This document shows, piece by piece, positions 16,958 to 26,291 of a stretch of DNA of 64,000 nt; position 1 is the stretch's first letter, and each line of letters starts with the position of its first letter. The notes below the pieces were generated by a model. It saw only the letters and a program-made list of their open reading frames with translations. It had not been told where the DNA came from and did not search any database. Made by a program: the position numbers and the translations under genes. This DNA comes from Vibrio sp. CK2-1 (GTDB lineage Bacteria > Pseudomonadota > Gammaproteobacteria > Enterobacterales > Vibrionaceae), in NCBI RefSeq assembly GCF_021726515.1, contig NZ_JAKKCJ010000001.1, positions 186,001 through 250,000 on the forward strand, read 5' to 3'.

Positions 16958-17698
16958 ATGGAAAGTACGCGTTCATCTCATTTCGGGACATTAACAGTAA
17001 GTCTTGCAATCATTGCCTTACTTGGTGTTGCTTTAATGATCTTTGGGGCAGGTTTCGACTTGTGGGAACCTATTGTTGGTTTTGGTTATATACGAAACTA
17101 CTTAAATCCAATAGGGCTCTGTGTATTGGGTTTGGGCGTGCTTGTTTTGATTTATTATGCTTATTTACGTCATCGCCGTGGTGTCATCAAATCCTTCATT
17201 ACAGTGCTCATCGGGCTTGGCCTAGTCGCTCCTATGGTTATTAACTTAATACAACCGCCGAAACGAGCACCTGCTATCCATGATATTACGACCGATATAG
17301 TGAATCCGCCGAAATTTTTGGTGTTAGATGATACAAGACCAGGTGCAAAAAATTCTCTCATTTATGCTGGAGAAGAAGTGTCATCCATCCAACAAACTGC
17401 ATATCCATACATCAAACCTATTACTTCAACGTTACCCGCCATTGATGCCTATAAAAAAGCACTCGTTATCGCACACGAAATGGGATGGGAAATAGTGGCG
17501 AAAGATGAGGCAACTTTACGTTTTGAAGGAATAGCACAAACCCCATTCTTTAGCTTTAAAGATGATGTTGTTGTAAGGGTTACCCCTTTAAACAATCAAA
17601 GTAAAATTGATCTTCGTAGTGTTTCTCGAATTGGGCGCGGTGATCGTGGAGTAAATGCGGCTCGTATTGTTGATTTTACTCAACGGTTTAATAACTAG
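16958..17698 (+). CDS. DUF1499 membrane protein
   Basis: A roughly 246-residue protein with three transmembrane helices in its first 110 residues, followed by a soluble DUF1499 domain (from about PPKFLVL to the C-terminus, including AYPYIKP and RSVSRIGRGDRGVNAARI). The family is widespread and of unknown function, and is often found in envelope contexts. A TTG at 16952 is in frame, but AAAGG at 16946-16950 is spaced best for ATG 16958. It converges with the pilus cluster. Confidence 0.85.
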   Translation: MESTRSSHFGTLTVSLAIIALLGVALMIFGAGFDLWEPIVGFGYIRNYLNPIGLCVLGLGVLVLIYYAYLRHRRGVIKSFITVLIGLGLVAPMVINLIQPPKRAPAIHDITTDIVNPPKFLVLDDTRPGAKNSLIYAGEEVSSIQQTAYPYIKPITSTLPAIDAYKKALVIAHEMGWEIVAKDEATLRFEGIAQTPFFSFKDDVVVRVTPLNNQSKIDLRSVSRIGRGDRGVNAARIVDFTQRFNN

Positions 17699-17743
17699 AC
17701 GGTAGTAACGTATGACATGGTAATATTGAAGTGACTTTGAAGA

Positions 17744-20140
17744 TCAATGAAGTTCGATGTTTAATGACTCTAACTCAACAAACATCCCATCAACGGAATT
17801 TTTATCATCAATGTAGACTATTTGTGATTTGTATTGATCACTGTAGAAGTTGAGCTCATATTGCCCTTTAGGGATCATGTCGACTTCAAACTCGCCTTCT
17901 GTACCGGTATAAAATGGAAAACTGCGGCTGCCATCTTCAGAGACAAATTCTCCGATAACATCGACAAGTGGCTCACCTTGAGCTTTTAACTGGCCGGTAA
18001 CCAGCAGCCCTTTTATCATTGCTAAGTTCACACTTGAACCCCTACGCAAGCCCCCTTGCACAACGAACTCAGAAAACTCTAACTCTTGGTCGAAGGCTAA
18101 CTCACGGGTATTTACTTCGATTAATCGCTCTCGACGATTACTGACTTCAGTGACTAAAGATGTCGCACCTCCCTGCTCTTTCGGCACAACGGCAACACGA
18201 CCAAAATCATTTTTCACCAAGCGGTAGTCATCACTCTCATCTTCTAGGCTCACAATGGTAAAGCCAGAGCTGACCGGTGATGTCCACGCGATATCAGTGC
18301 CAGAAAAGGCAACGCCAGTTTCTAACCCTACACTTCCCACTCTAGTCCGATTATCTGCATCAATTTCATTGGTAGAGCTAAGACGAATATTGCCATTTAG
18401 GTAGTCACCATATTTTTTATAATAGAGATCCGCGCCATCATATTCATGGTCGCGAAAATTCGCCGTACCACGCCAACTTTGATCAATACCATAACTATAG
18501 AAAGACAAGGCATTTTCACTGTGCTCTTTGCTTGAATCATAACGAGAAGACATACTAAAACGTTGGTTAAATAAGCTGATCGGTATATTGGCAGAAATAG
18601 TAAAACTCTCTTCGCTATCACCATAAGTCTCTTTCCAGCGTAGGTTTACCCCTAGAGTCAAATAATCCCATAAGCGATAACTGGTATTTAGCGCTAACGA
18701 GTTTTCGACGTTTTCATTATCATCAAAACGAGAATAACCATTAAAAGACATGTAACCATTGGTAATTGGTAGGTTTAACCCGGTACTAAAGCGAATATAT
18801 TGCTGAGTTTGATAACCAATGATCGGCTCTTGATAGCTATATTCATAACTGATGTTGGTATTATTCAAAGCGCCCCAAGCCGTTTCAGGCAAATAGTAGC
18901 TCACTTTTCCTTTATAAAAATCACTTTGCTCGGTTTGCTTTAGCCCTGTCTCTAAAGTCAGAAAGTCATCCCACACTGCGAAATTATGCAGCAAGTTGTA
19001 ATCTTGCACATCTTGCTGCCATTCCACTTTAGGAGAAATGGTCCACCAATCGGTCAAACCATAAGACAACACCATCTGCGCAGCTGGTACTTCATCGTTA
19101 AGCTCTTTAACCCCTTCAGCGTTGTAGCTTTGTACATACCCAGCTGTCCATTGGGTCTCCAAGGTTCCTCCTAGTAAGATTTCTGGAACATTCACCAAGT
19201 TATAAAACTGCACGACCTCCGAGCCACCTTGATCGATATAACTCACCTCAACTTCATTCACCCCGTTATCGATAGGCAAGTCACGCAAATTATATTGGCC
19301 CGGTGCGAGGCGAATTCGACGAAAATCTTCACCATTGATTCTAATGGTAACGATGGAGGTAGATTCTAAAACAATCGGAACTGAGTTAGGTCGATAGTAG
19401 TCGCGTAAATATTGCGGCTGATAAGAATAGGAAAGCCCGAAGATATCCCCCGGATTGAGTTGCTGAATTTGGGTGTCGGTGTAATAGTCTCCGACTTGAA
19501 TAAATCCATAGTTATTCGGTAAGTCATACATTAACCGAGAGGCATCACGCTGAACTTTGACTTCCTCGGTAATACTGTTGCGAGAAAACGTGTGGCCATC
19601 TTCAAAAGTTAATGGGCCGATAGCAATACCGGTTCGTAATGCTAGGCTGTCGGAAAATTGAGATGTCTCATCAAGATTATGAGTGTGAGAGTAATAGAGA
19701 TTAAACACCCCGCTGATAGGGCTAGGTTCAATCATACGAACGTGTTTCGCGTACTCTTTTTTAGACGAATAACCACCAAATGGAATGTCGATTTCTTCAA
19801 GTTGCTCTGCGGGAATATCAATCGTGATGATCAACATATCCTCATCAAAATTAGCACTCCACCCCAACTTTTTCATGTCACTGGCAACAATACTCGCATC
19901 CATAAACTCTTTCACAAGTTTGGTTTTAATGCTGTCTAATACAATAGGAGACACTTTATCGACAAATTCACCGCTATCGAGTTGCCAATCAGAAATATTT
20001 TCATTAGATAAGTAAGCGGTGATTTGTACTCGTTTGGTGGGGAGGTCAACATCAATCGGCATGGGAATTCGCTCTTCAGCCCATGCGGTTAGAGGTCCTC
20101 CAAATGCAAACAGCAGCGTGATAACTGACCAAAGTTTCAT
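17744..20140 (-). CDS. Chaperone-usher pilus outer-membrane usher
   Basis: A 798-residue usher that would form the outer-membrane pore and assembly platform for pilus subunits. A signal peptide ending AWA precedes a periplasmic N-terminal domain, a long beta-barrel region, a plug segment (about SVPIVLESTSIVTIRINGED to GVNEVEVSYID) and a C-terminal carboxypeptidase-regulatory-like beta domain. The closest style is the CS1/alternate or archaic ushers rather than FimD. Its ATG overlaps the chaperone stop by one base (TAATG), indicating translational coupling. It is the last gene of the pilin-chaperone-usher operon. Confidence 0.87.
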   Translation of the reverse strand: MKLWSVITLLFAFGGPLTAWAEERIPMPIDVDLPTKRVQITAYLSNENISDWQLDSGEFVDKVSPIVLDSIKTKLVKEFMDASIVASDMKKLGWSANFDEDMLIITIDIPAEQLEEIDIPFGGYSSKKEYAKHVRMIEPSPISGVFNLYYSHTHNLDETSQFSDSLALRTGIAIGPLTFEDGHTFSRNSITEEVKVQRDASRLMYDLPNNYGFIQVGDYYTDTQIQQLNPGDIFGLSYSYQPQYLRDYYRPNSVPIVLESTSIVTIRINGEDFRRIRLAPGQYNLRDLPIDNGVNEVEVSYIDQGGSEVVQFYNLVNVPEILLGGTLETQWTAGYVQSYNAEGVKELNDEVPAAQMVLSYGLTDWWTISPKVEWQQDVQDYNLLHNFAVWDDFLTLETGLKQTEQSDFYKGKVSYYLPETAWGALNNTNISYEYSYQEPIIGYQTQQYIRFSTGLNLPITNGYMSFNGYSRFDDNENVENSLALNTSYRLWDYLTLGVNLRWKETYGDSEESFTISANIPISLFNQRFSMSSRYDSSKEHSENALSFYSYGIDQSWRGTANFRDHEYDGADLYYKKYGDYLNGNIRLSSTNEIDADNRTRVGSVGLETGVAFSGTDIAWTSPVSSGFTIVSLEDESDDYRLVKNDFGRVAVVPKEQGGATSLVTEVSNRRERLIEVNTRELAFDQELEFSEFVVQGGLRRGSSVNLAMIKGLLVTGQLKAQGEPLVDVIGEFVSEDGSRSFPFYTGTEGEFEVDMIPKGQYELNFYSDQYKSQIVYIDDKNSVDGMFVELESLNIELH

Positions 20141-20796
20141 TATTCAAATTCAAGGATATCAATTGAATTCACTTGGTTTGGGGCAATGCCCGGCTTGATC
20201 GGCAACACTAGATTAGATTTGGCTAACATATTAATGGTTGGAAGTGCATCTTTGTAGGTCACTTCTTCACTTGAGCCCAGGTTAAACACCAAGCCCCAGT
20301 TACTTAGCACTGTATGTTTATTGCCCAAGTTTTGAATAGATACTTTGCCAGCATCCATCTTGGCAACAATGTTATGTTCGGCTTTTTCTGGTGTGACATA
20401 AACAGAAGTAACAAATCGATAATTAAATTTCATTCCTTCTTGTTCACCCACGGTAATGGGCTCAAAAATCACTCGATAAGATCGTTCATCTTGCAATGCT
20501 TTTTTCCCTAAATACATCACTTTAATTCTTTTTGATTGCTGTGGATTTAATATAATCTTACTTGGAAAAATACGCAGTTCTTTGGTGTCTTCATTCACTT
20601 CATTACCAGTTGAATCCATAGTGCGGTAGTATGTTTTAACTAAGTAGGTTTGTTGCTCACCAGATTTATTTTCAATGGTATAACTAGATACTGGTTTCTT
20701 TATATCTATATCCATCGAAAGTGGTGTGATCATGACATTCGCTAAAGCTGAAATAGAAAATAGTGAAGTAATAATAAAAGATATTATTTTAAACAT
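20140..20796 (-). CDS. Pilus assembly chaperone
   Basis: A 218-residue periplasmic chaperone with a signal peptide ending ALA and the two Ig-like domains of the family. The donor-strand segment is around TKELRIFPSKIILNPQQSKRIKVMY, including the conserved basic residues that anchor the subunit C-terminus. It would fold pilin subunits and hand them to the usher. It lies between the pilin and usher genes. AAGG precedes its ATG. Confidence 0.88.
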   Translation of the reverse strand: MFKIISFIITSLFSISALANVMITPLSMDIDIKKPVSSYTIENKSGEQQTYLVKTYYRTMDSTGNEVNEDTKELRIFPSKIILNPQQSKRIKVMYLGKKALQDERSYRVIFEPITVGEQEGMKFNYRFVTSVYVTPEKAEHNIVAKMDAGKVSIQNLGNKHTVLSNWGLVFNLGSSEEVTYKDALPTINMLAKSNLVLPIKPGIAPNQVNSIDILEFE

Positions 20797-20852
20797 AGTG
20801 CAACCTTAAATAATAAAGAGGAGGATGCACCTCCTCTTTTTATTTTATAAAA

Positions 20853-21419
20853 CTATAAAGCGACAAGAGAAAAGGTAATAGTTTCGGTGTAGTGACCACT
20901 ACCTGCATTATCAAACGCACCCGGATCTGTTTTTAAAGTAAGCTTGAATTGTTGTTCCCCAGGCTCATAGTCTGAAGTAAACACTCCATTCATATTCGCA
21001 CCAACGGCATAAGTAAATGATGCATTGCTAACTTGAAGTTCCGGTCCATTCTTAACCTCTGGAGTTAGTGTATAAGGGATCTTATCACCGCCATCACTAT
21101 TAAATAAACCACCTTGAGCTAAGCTAACATCGATGCTATAACCATCATTTGAATTACATTTCACGGCACCACTAATTGGCTGTGAGCCACCACTTTCGCT
21201 AATATTATTTAACTCTAATATTTTATTATGACCCGAACTTAATTCAGCGATTTCACCAAGAGATGTATCATTAGGCCCAGTAGCTAATAAACCAATATTA
21301 CAAACTAATGGCACCGCATGAGTAAGGGTCACTGACGCGGTTTCATTACCGTCGGCCAATGCATTTGATGACGCTGCAGCTAAGCCGAGCATCGCAACTG
21401 TTATTGCTGTTTTTTTCAT
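20853..21419 (-). CDS. Pilin subunit of the chaperone-usher cluster
   Basis: A 188-residue secreted protein with a signal peptide ending ALA. The mature part has two cysteines, in PLVCNIGL and GAVKCNSNDGYS, likely to form a disulfide, and a C-terminal beta strand GHYTETITFSLVAL like those of spore-coat-U/Csu-type pilins. It is the first gene of the cluster and most likely the major shaft subunit. No tip adhesin gene is found nearby. AAAAGGAATT supplies a good ribosome site. Confidence 0.82.
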   Translation of the reverse strand: MKKTAITVAMLGLAAASSNALADGNETASVTLTHAVPLVCNIGLLATGPNDTSLGEIAELSSGHNKILELNNISESGGSQPISGAVKCNSNDGYSIDVSLAQGGLFNSDGGDKIPYTLTPEVKNGPELQVSNASFTYAVGANMNGVFTSDYEPGEQQFKLTLKTDPGAFDNAGSGHYTETITFSLVAL

Positions 21420-21608
21420 AATAATTCCTTTTACCGTTCAACGGATGTTTTCATTAAAATTGACGTGACCTTGACAATCACTCATTTAATTTAGTCGAAT
21501 AAAAAACAATGCAAGTATGAAATAAAAGGGAATGAAAAATTAGATATTAGTTAAATCACTTCACCATTATTTACTGATAGTAATCAGGTGGAAAATTAGA
21601 TAAAAATA

Positions 21609-21641
21609 ACTTAAGTTCATTAATTATTAATGAACTTAAGT
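21609..21641. repeat. Perfect 33-nt palindrome upstream of the pilin gene
   Basis: Two perfect 16-base arms (21609-21624 and 21626-21641) flank a single central T. The arms are AT-rich and begin ACTTAAGTTCATTAAT. The site lies 190 bp before the pilin start. It may be a large operator, or a hairpin whose minus-strand copy is followed by TATTTTTATC. Confidence 0.75.
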
Positions 21642-21686
21642 ATGAGGTTTTTGTGAATTAATATTGTGGAATAAGGAATAAAAAAA

Positions 21687-21712
21687 GCCAAGAACCTTAC
21701 TCAGTTCTTGGC
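21687..21712 (-). terminator. Terminator of the aminotransferase gene
   Basis: GCCAAGAAC (21687-21695) pairs with GTTCTTGGC (21704-21712). On the minus strand a run of seven T residues (complement of 21680-21686) follows. It lies 39 bp after the stop of the gene at 21751-22944. Confidence 0.92.
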
Positions 21713-21750
21713 CTTCAATTTGAAGTAATATTGGACTACTGAATCTACGT

Positions 21751-22944
21751 TTATTTTACATTACATTCCGCTTTAATCACCGACACCAAGCGATCGACCG
21801 CCACGATTAGTTCTTCCGTCGTTGCATTGGTAAAGTTCAAGCGAAGTGCTGGGGTCACCTTCTCACCTTGCTTATAAAACACCGAGCTTGGGACTACCGC
21901 TACTTTGTTTTTCAACGCCGCTTTGGCCAAAGCAAAATCATCACATTCTGGCAAGGTTAACCAAATAAACATGCCGCCTTCTACCGGATTAAAGTGGCAA
22001 CCTTGTGGTAATTTGGCAATCAGTTGTTCTGCTAAACATAAGTAACGCTCTTGATAAATGGCACGCAACGTTTCTAAGTGAGCAGGAAAATCTTGATGGT
22101 TTAGCAAATCAAGCAACACCGCCTGCATTGGAATGCTTGAATGCAGGTCAGCGCATTGCTTCACTTTTACCAGCGGTGCAATCCATTCAGCGTTACCCGT
22201 CACGACGCCCATTCGCATACCTGGCGCGGCAATTTTTGAATAAGAACGCAGAACTAAAGCACTTTCTGGGCAGAAGCTCGACACTAGAGGCAACATCTCT
22301 CCCATAAAACGCAGTTCACGATATGGCACATCTTCTACCAGCGTCACATCATATTGTTGGCACAATTGCGCCACTTTTTGACGGACTTCTAGGCTCCACG
22401 ATACGCCGGTCGGGTTATGAAAATCTGGCACTGCATAAAATAGTTTTGGTGATTGTTCAGCAAAACACGCTTCCAGTTCCACAAGGTTGGGGCCATCTGC
22501 TTGTTGTGACACGCTAATCACATTCGCTTGTGCCAAGCCAAACACTTGCAACGCACCTAGGTAGCTTGGCGCTTCCATCACCACTTTGTCATTTGGGTTA
22601 ACAAACGCACGGGCAATTAAATCCAACGCTTGTTGAGAGCCGGTACAAACTAACGACTCATGATGTTCAGGAAGTTGAAACTGACTACGGAAATAATCAA
22701 GCAATGGGCCATAACCGGCGGTTTGACCATATTGGAACAACGCAGGTTTTTGCGGTAATGAAGTTAACGATTCATCCATTAAGGCAATCGGGAAAGTATT
22801 CCCATCAGGTAAACCACCAGCCAAAGAAATGACGCCTTCCGCTTGAGCGTCCATTAGAATTTCACGAATATAAGAAGGTTGGATTTGTTGTAATGCTTGA
22901 GTAAGTTCCATTTTCCAGCTCAGACTATGATTAGATTGAACCAT
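21751..22944 (-). CDS. PLP-dependent aminotransferase (LysN/2-aminoadipate type)
   Basis: A 397-residue class I/II aminotransferase. The glycine-rich ISLAGGLPDGNTFP opening, YGQTAGYGPL, the PDFHNPTGVSW segment and the Schiff-base lysine in RSYSKIAAPGMRMG are typical of the 2-aminoadipate/LysN-like group, which also includes the catalytic domain of MocR regulators. No HTH is fused here. It is monocistronic with a strong terminator. The amino acid substrate is not defined by sequence. Confidence 0.88.
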   Translation of the reverse strand: MVQSNHSLSWKMELTQALQQIQPSYIREILMDAQAEGVISLAGGLPDGNTFPIALMDESLTSLPQKPALFQYGQTAGYGPLLDYFRSQFQLPEHHESLVCTGSQQALDLIARAFVNPNDKVVMEAPSYLGALQVFGLAQANVISVSQQADGPNLVELEACFAEQSPKLFYAVPDFHNPTGVSWSLEVRQKVAQLCQQYDVTLVEDVPYRELRFMGEMLPLVSSFCPESALVLRSYSKIAAPGMRMGVVTGNAEWIAPLVKVKQCADLHSSIPMQAVLLDLLNHQDFPAHLETLRAIYQERYLCLAEQLIAKLPQGCHFNPVEGGMFIWLTLPECDDFALAKAALKNKVAVVPSSVFYKQGEKVTPALRLNFTNATTEELIVAVDRLVSVIKAECNVK

Positions 22945-23050
22945 TGTACGCCTTCTTCGATTATCGACAATATTGTAAACATAAAAAATGCCCAGTTATT
23001 ACACTGAGCATTCTTCTTTATGTGACAAATCACCACATATTATTCTGTCA

Positions 23051-23497
23051 TTACTGGCCTTTAAACTTGTCAGCGAGTAATTTATCGACCCCGAAACAAC
23101 CTGATCCCGATACCGCGAGAGATACTGCCATCGCTAATAATGCTAAACCGAACTCGTAGCCACCATTTGCCAAGAACAAGCCATTCGGTAAGTGTACGCT
23201 TACTATCGCAACTACCATAGTAAACGCAACCACAACAGCTGCTGGGCGAGTTAGCAAACCAATCAATAAGAATAGACCTCCGAAAAACTCACCAGAGCCG
23301 GCTAAGAATGCCATGAGTTCACCTGGGTTTAAGCCTAGTGACGCCATAAATTGACCAGTCCCCGCAAGACCGCCACCACCAAACCAGCCAAATAATTTTT
23401 GCGCACCATGCGCCATTAAAATCACACCAACAGGTACACGTAACATTAGTGGAGCTAGGCTTGCTTGAGAGTGTAAAATTCGTTGTAAAACTGACAT
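23051..23497 (-). CDS. DoxX-family membrane protein
   Basis: A 148-residue protein with four hydrophobic helices and the DoxX signature LMLRVPVGVILMAHGAQKLFGWFGG. DoxX proteins are small inner-membrane proteins, some linked to quinone or thiol redox reactions and oxidative stress. It follows the dioxygenase gene by 37 bp on the same strand and is probably co-transcribed with it. AAGGAATATTTT precedes the ATG. Confidence 0.92.
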   Translation of the reverse strand: MSVLQRILHSQASLAPLMLRVPVGVILMAHGAQKLFGWFGGGGLAGTGQFMASLGLNPGELMAFLAGSGEFFGGLFLLIGLLTRPAAVVVAFTMVVAIVSVHLPNGLFLANGGYEFGLALLAMAVSLAVSGSGCFGVDKLLADKFKGQ

Positions 23498-23534
23498 AAA
23501 ATATTCCTTAAAAGTAAAATGTGTTAGATAAAAC

Positions 23535-24314
23535 TTACTGCCACAAATAGGATTCCATTGATAAAGCGTGGTGCTGGATCCCGCCTTTAATCACTGAAAA
23601 CTCATCACTGCTGTTACTCGCGCCTAGCGCCACTAACAATGGTAAATAATGCTCATGGGTTGGATGGGCTCGAAAAAAGTTCGGTTGCAGATTTGGCGCA
23701 TCAAGTAAGGCTTGCGCACTACGCTCTGTCATTTGCAGGCGAACCCATTGTTCAAACTCCACCACATAATCCGCCGCTTGCTTTGAACCAATCACCACAT
23801 CACCTAAGTTGTGAGTAATCGAACCCGACCCTATCACTGCGATATCTTGCTCGCGCAGACAACCTAATTGCTTGCCCAAGTGATATATATCGTCACCAGA
23901 TGCATGCGAATTGATAGAAACTTGAATCACTGGAATATTCGCGTTTGGCACCAAATGCATCAACGGCACCCAGACACCATGATCGAGACCGCGTTGAGCT
24001 TGTTGCTGAACCTGAAAGCCCTCTCCTTCAAGTAAACCCTCAATCGTATTAGCCAACTCAGGAGAACCTTGTGCTGGGTATTCCAGTTGATATAACTCCG
24101 TTGGAAAGCCGCCAAAATCATGAATAGTTTGCGGCGCTTTATCTGAAGTGACGCCGGTAAAACCATTGGTGAACCAGTGCGCTGAAACGACGACTATCGC
24201 TTTCACTTCATCAAATACAGATTGATGTTGTTCAAGTAAATCACGCGCATGGCTTTGCTCAATTGCAAACATCGGAGAGCCGTGGCCAACAAACATCACA
24301 GGTGCTAATTTCAC
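23535..24314 (-). CDS. DODA-type extradiol ring-opening dioxygenase (YgiD-like)
   Basis: A 259-residue class III extradiol dioxygenase. FVGHGSPM near the N-terminus, SAHWFT, and GLDHGVWVPLMHL contain the metal-binding histidines, and IGSGSITHNL is the conserved C-terminal segment. The family cleaves catechol rings such as L-DOPA. The start is GTG at 24314 with an excellent GGAGAGGAA ribosome site. It forms a unit with doxX and diverges from a LysR gene, the likely regulator. Confidence 0.92.
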   Translation of the reverse strand: MKLAPVMFVGHGSPMFAIEQSHARDLLEQHQSVFDEVKAIVVVSAHWFTNGFTGVTSDKAPQTIHDFGGFPTELYQLEYPAQGSPELANTIEGLLEGEGFQVQQQAQRGLDHGVWVPLMHLVPNANIPVIQVSINSHASGDDIYHLGKQLGCLREQDIAVIGSGSITHNLGDVVIGSKQAADYVVEFEQWVRLQMTERSAQALLDAPNLQPNFFRAHPTHEHYLPLLVALGASNSSDEFSVIKGGIQHHALSMESYLWQ

Positions 24315-24396
24315 TTCCTCTCCTCCATTGCCAATTCAATAAGCTGATGAAATGAAGTTTGCGCCTCTTGCGTTTAATTGACAATACTGCTAATAA

Positions 24397-24411
24397 TGAA
24401 CACATTGTTCA
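24397..24411. promoter_or_regulatory. Candidate LysR operator in the divergent region
   Basis: TGAAC (24397-24401) and GTTCA (24407-24411) form a 5-5-5 inverted repeat between the dioxygenase and LysR genes. Spacing and position fit a LysR binding site, but a match to a specific consensus is not claimed. Confidence 0.5.
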
Positions 24412-24449
24412 ATATTTTTTTACAGCAAGAATCGCAAGGATCTAGCAAC

Positions 24450-25343
24450 ATGGATAAACTTAACTTAATGAATAGCTTCGTTCATGTGGCTGAAAAAGGC
24501 TCCTACACCGCTGCCGCACAGCATTTAGGCAAGACCAAAGCTTTAATGAGTACTCATATCACTCAGCTTGAAACGCTCTTAGAGGTTCGGTTGATTCATC
24601 GCTCAACTAGAGGATTACAACTGACGGATGCAGGTAGAGCCTATTACGAACAAGCCAAACGGATACTCGATGATATTTCGATGGTAGAAGTGGGCTTGAG
24701 AACTGAACAACAGCAGATCGGCGGACGACTACGCATTAGCGCGCCAGCAACTTTTGGCGAATGTGTCCTCATGCCGTTTATTGCTCAATTTATTCAAACC
24801 CATCCAGATATTAAGATTGATGTGATACTCAATGATCGCTTTGTCGATCTAGTATCAGAAGGTTACGACTTGGCGATTCGAATCGGTCATCTACCCGACT
24901 CCGATCTGATTGCCGTTCCAATTGGCCATATGTCACTCAAAGTCTGTGCATCCAAGGAATTCATTGAACATTTCGGCGAGCCCAAAACACCGCACGATTT
25001 ATCCAACCTTCCGGCGGTGTATGACAGTAACCATAAAGGCCCCAAGTTAAGACAATGCTATAAAGATGGCGAAACCATTAGCTTTGCTATCCAACATTCG
25101 GTTTCAGTAAACAATGCACTCGCCTCGGCTTATCTAGCAGTTCATGCCAATGTTTTTACCATTAGCCCAGACTTTGCGGTCGATCCTTTTATTGAATCAG
25201 GACGACTACAAACATTACTGCCCAACTATGATTTTGGTGCCTACCCAGTCAACGCGGTTTATAGCCATCGCAAATACCTACAACAAAAGATCAATGTGTT
25301 TAATCAGGCTTTAAAAGCTTATATGACGAAAGAATGTGATTAA
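24450..25343 (+). CDS. LysR-family regulator (CrgA/AaeR-like)
   Basis: A 297-residue LysR protein. The HTH (KGSYTAAAQHLGKTKALMSTHI) and a substrate-binding domain with the GRLRISAPATFGE segment place it in the CrgA/AaeR/DsdC-like group. The frame is open from 24378, but ATG 24450 has AAGGA nine bases upstream and gives the normal N-terminus. It is divergent from the dioxygenase-doxX pair and probably controls it in response to an aromatic or quinone compound. Confidence 0.88.
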   Translation: MDKLNLMNSFVHVAEKGSYTAAAQHLGKTKALMSTHITQLETLLEVRLIHRSTRGLQLTDAGRAYYEQAKRILDDISMVEVGLRTEQQQIGGRLRISAPATFGECVLMPFIAQFIQTHPDIKIDVILNDRFVDLVSEGYDLAIRIGHLPDSDLIAVPIGHMSLKVCASKEFIEHFGEPKTPHDLSNLPAVYDSNHKGPKLRQCYKDGETISFAIQHSVSVNNALASAYLAVHANVFTISPDFAVDPFIESGRLQTLLPNYDFGAYPVNAVYSHRKYLQQKINVFNQALKAYMTKECD

Positions 25344-25414
25344 TCAATTAACAGATTCAATAAACCTTAAGTTAAACTGAGGTTTCCAACAGGGACGAGT
25401 TAGCGGAAATAAAT

Positions 25415-25900
25415 ATGGATATGAGCGTTGGGCAAGTTGCCAAAAGAGCCGGAATAAGCGTCGCGACCTTGCATTTTTATGAACAAAAAGGGCTAATTTA
25501 CAGTAGCCGAAATGCAGGAAACCAACGCCGCTACCCAAGGCAGATCCTACGTAGAATTGCGGTAATAAAAGCGGCGCAGAATGTCGGTTTAACACTGCAA
25601 GAAATCTCAGAACAGCTCGCTTATCTACCGAAACATAGGGCGCCGAAAAAAGAAGAATGGGAAACGCTTGCTCAACATTGGCAGCAACAACTGGCACAGA
25701 AGATCCAAAGCTTACAAGCACTACAAAACCAACTCGGAAGTTGCATTAATTGTGGCTGCTTATCTTTAGACAGCTGTGCGTTATATAATCCTCAAGACAG
25801 TAAACCGATTACTCAAGCGGGCGCGAAACTCAGTGTTATTCCCACAAGCAGTATTACCACAAACAACTTAAGCGAACCCGATGGCGAACAAGAAAACTAA
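25415..25900 (+). CDS. soxR: Redox-sensitive MerR-family activator SoxR
   Basis: A 161-residue MerR-type regulator. The N-terminal HTH (VGQVAKRAGISVATLHFYEQKGL) is followed by a dimerisation helix and the [2Fe-2S] ligand set CINCGCLSLDSC, the CxxCxCxxxxxC pattern specific to SoxR. Its iron-sulfur cluster senses redox-cycling agents. No soxS gene is adjacent, as in many non-enteric bacteria where SoxR acts directly. The 3' end overlaps the next gene by 20 bp. Confidence 0.95.
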   Translation: MDMSVGQVAKRAGISVATLHFYEQKGLIYSSRNAGNQRRYPRQILRRIAVIKAAQNVGLTLQEISEQLAYLPKHRAPKKEEWETLAQHWQQQLAQKIQSLQALQNQLGSCINCGCLSLDSCALYNPQDSKPITQAGAKLSVIPTSSITTNNLSEPDGEQEN

Positions 25901-26291
25901 GTCCGAACTTCCCTGCATTGCCCTACCTTCGTTGATACATCGCATCGGCGGAGAAAACTGCAAATACGCAAAAGCCATCGCCGCACAACATCAATGTGAG
26001 TTAAAACGCATTCGTCGCTCGCGTAATTGGCAAATCACAGGCAACTCAGAGGACTTAACGAATCTATTCACCACACTACAAGCAGAACAGAGCCAAGGAT
26101 TTGATTATTTAATCAATAAGTTAAATACAGGTTTACTCGATCTCAAGGATAAGCCGGAATCAAAAGCAGAGCAATTAGCCTCACTGATCAAGCAACAACC
26201 GGATATCACATTAAGTGAACTCATGGCTGACACCAACTGCACCATGGCTGAGGCTAGAGTGGCAAGGTTTAATTCGCAGGATTTTGAATGA
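25881..26291 (+). CDS. Ribosome recycling factor-like family protein (tentative)
   Basis: A 136-residue protein with LPSLIHRIGGEN near residue 15 and a C-terminal helical motif TLSELMADTNCTMAEARVARF. From memory it resembles a vibrio family annotated as ribosome-recycling-factor-related (RRF_GI). The name reflects weak similarity and function is unproven. It overlaps soxR by 20 bp and its stop overlaps the next start (ATGA), so all three genes should be one translationally coupled operon. Confidence 0.6.
   Translation: MANKKTKSELPCIALPSLIHRIGGENCKYAKAIAAQHQCELKRIRRSRNWQITGNSEDLTNLFTTLQAEQSQGFDYLINKLNTGLLDLKDKPESKAEQLASLIKQQPDITLSELMADTNCTMAEARVARFNSQDFE

Noticed and set aside
25344..25721. 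125-codon minus-strand ORF over soxR
   Set aside because: It lies antisense to the well-conserved SoxR HTH and linker, has no recognisable domain and no ribosome site.
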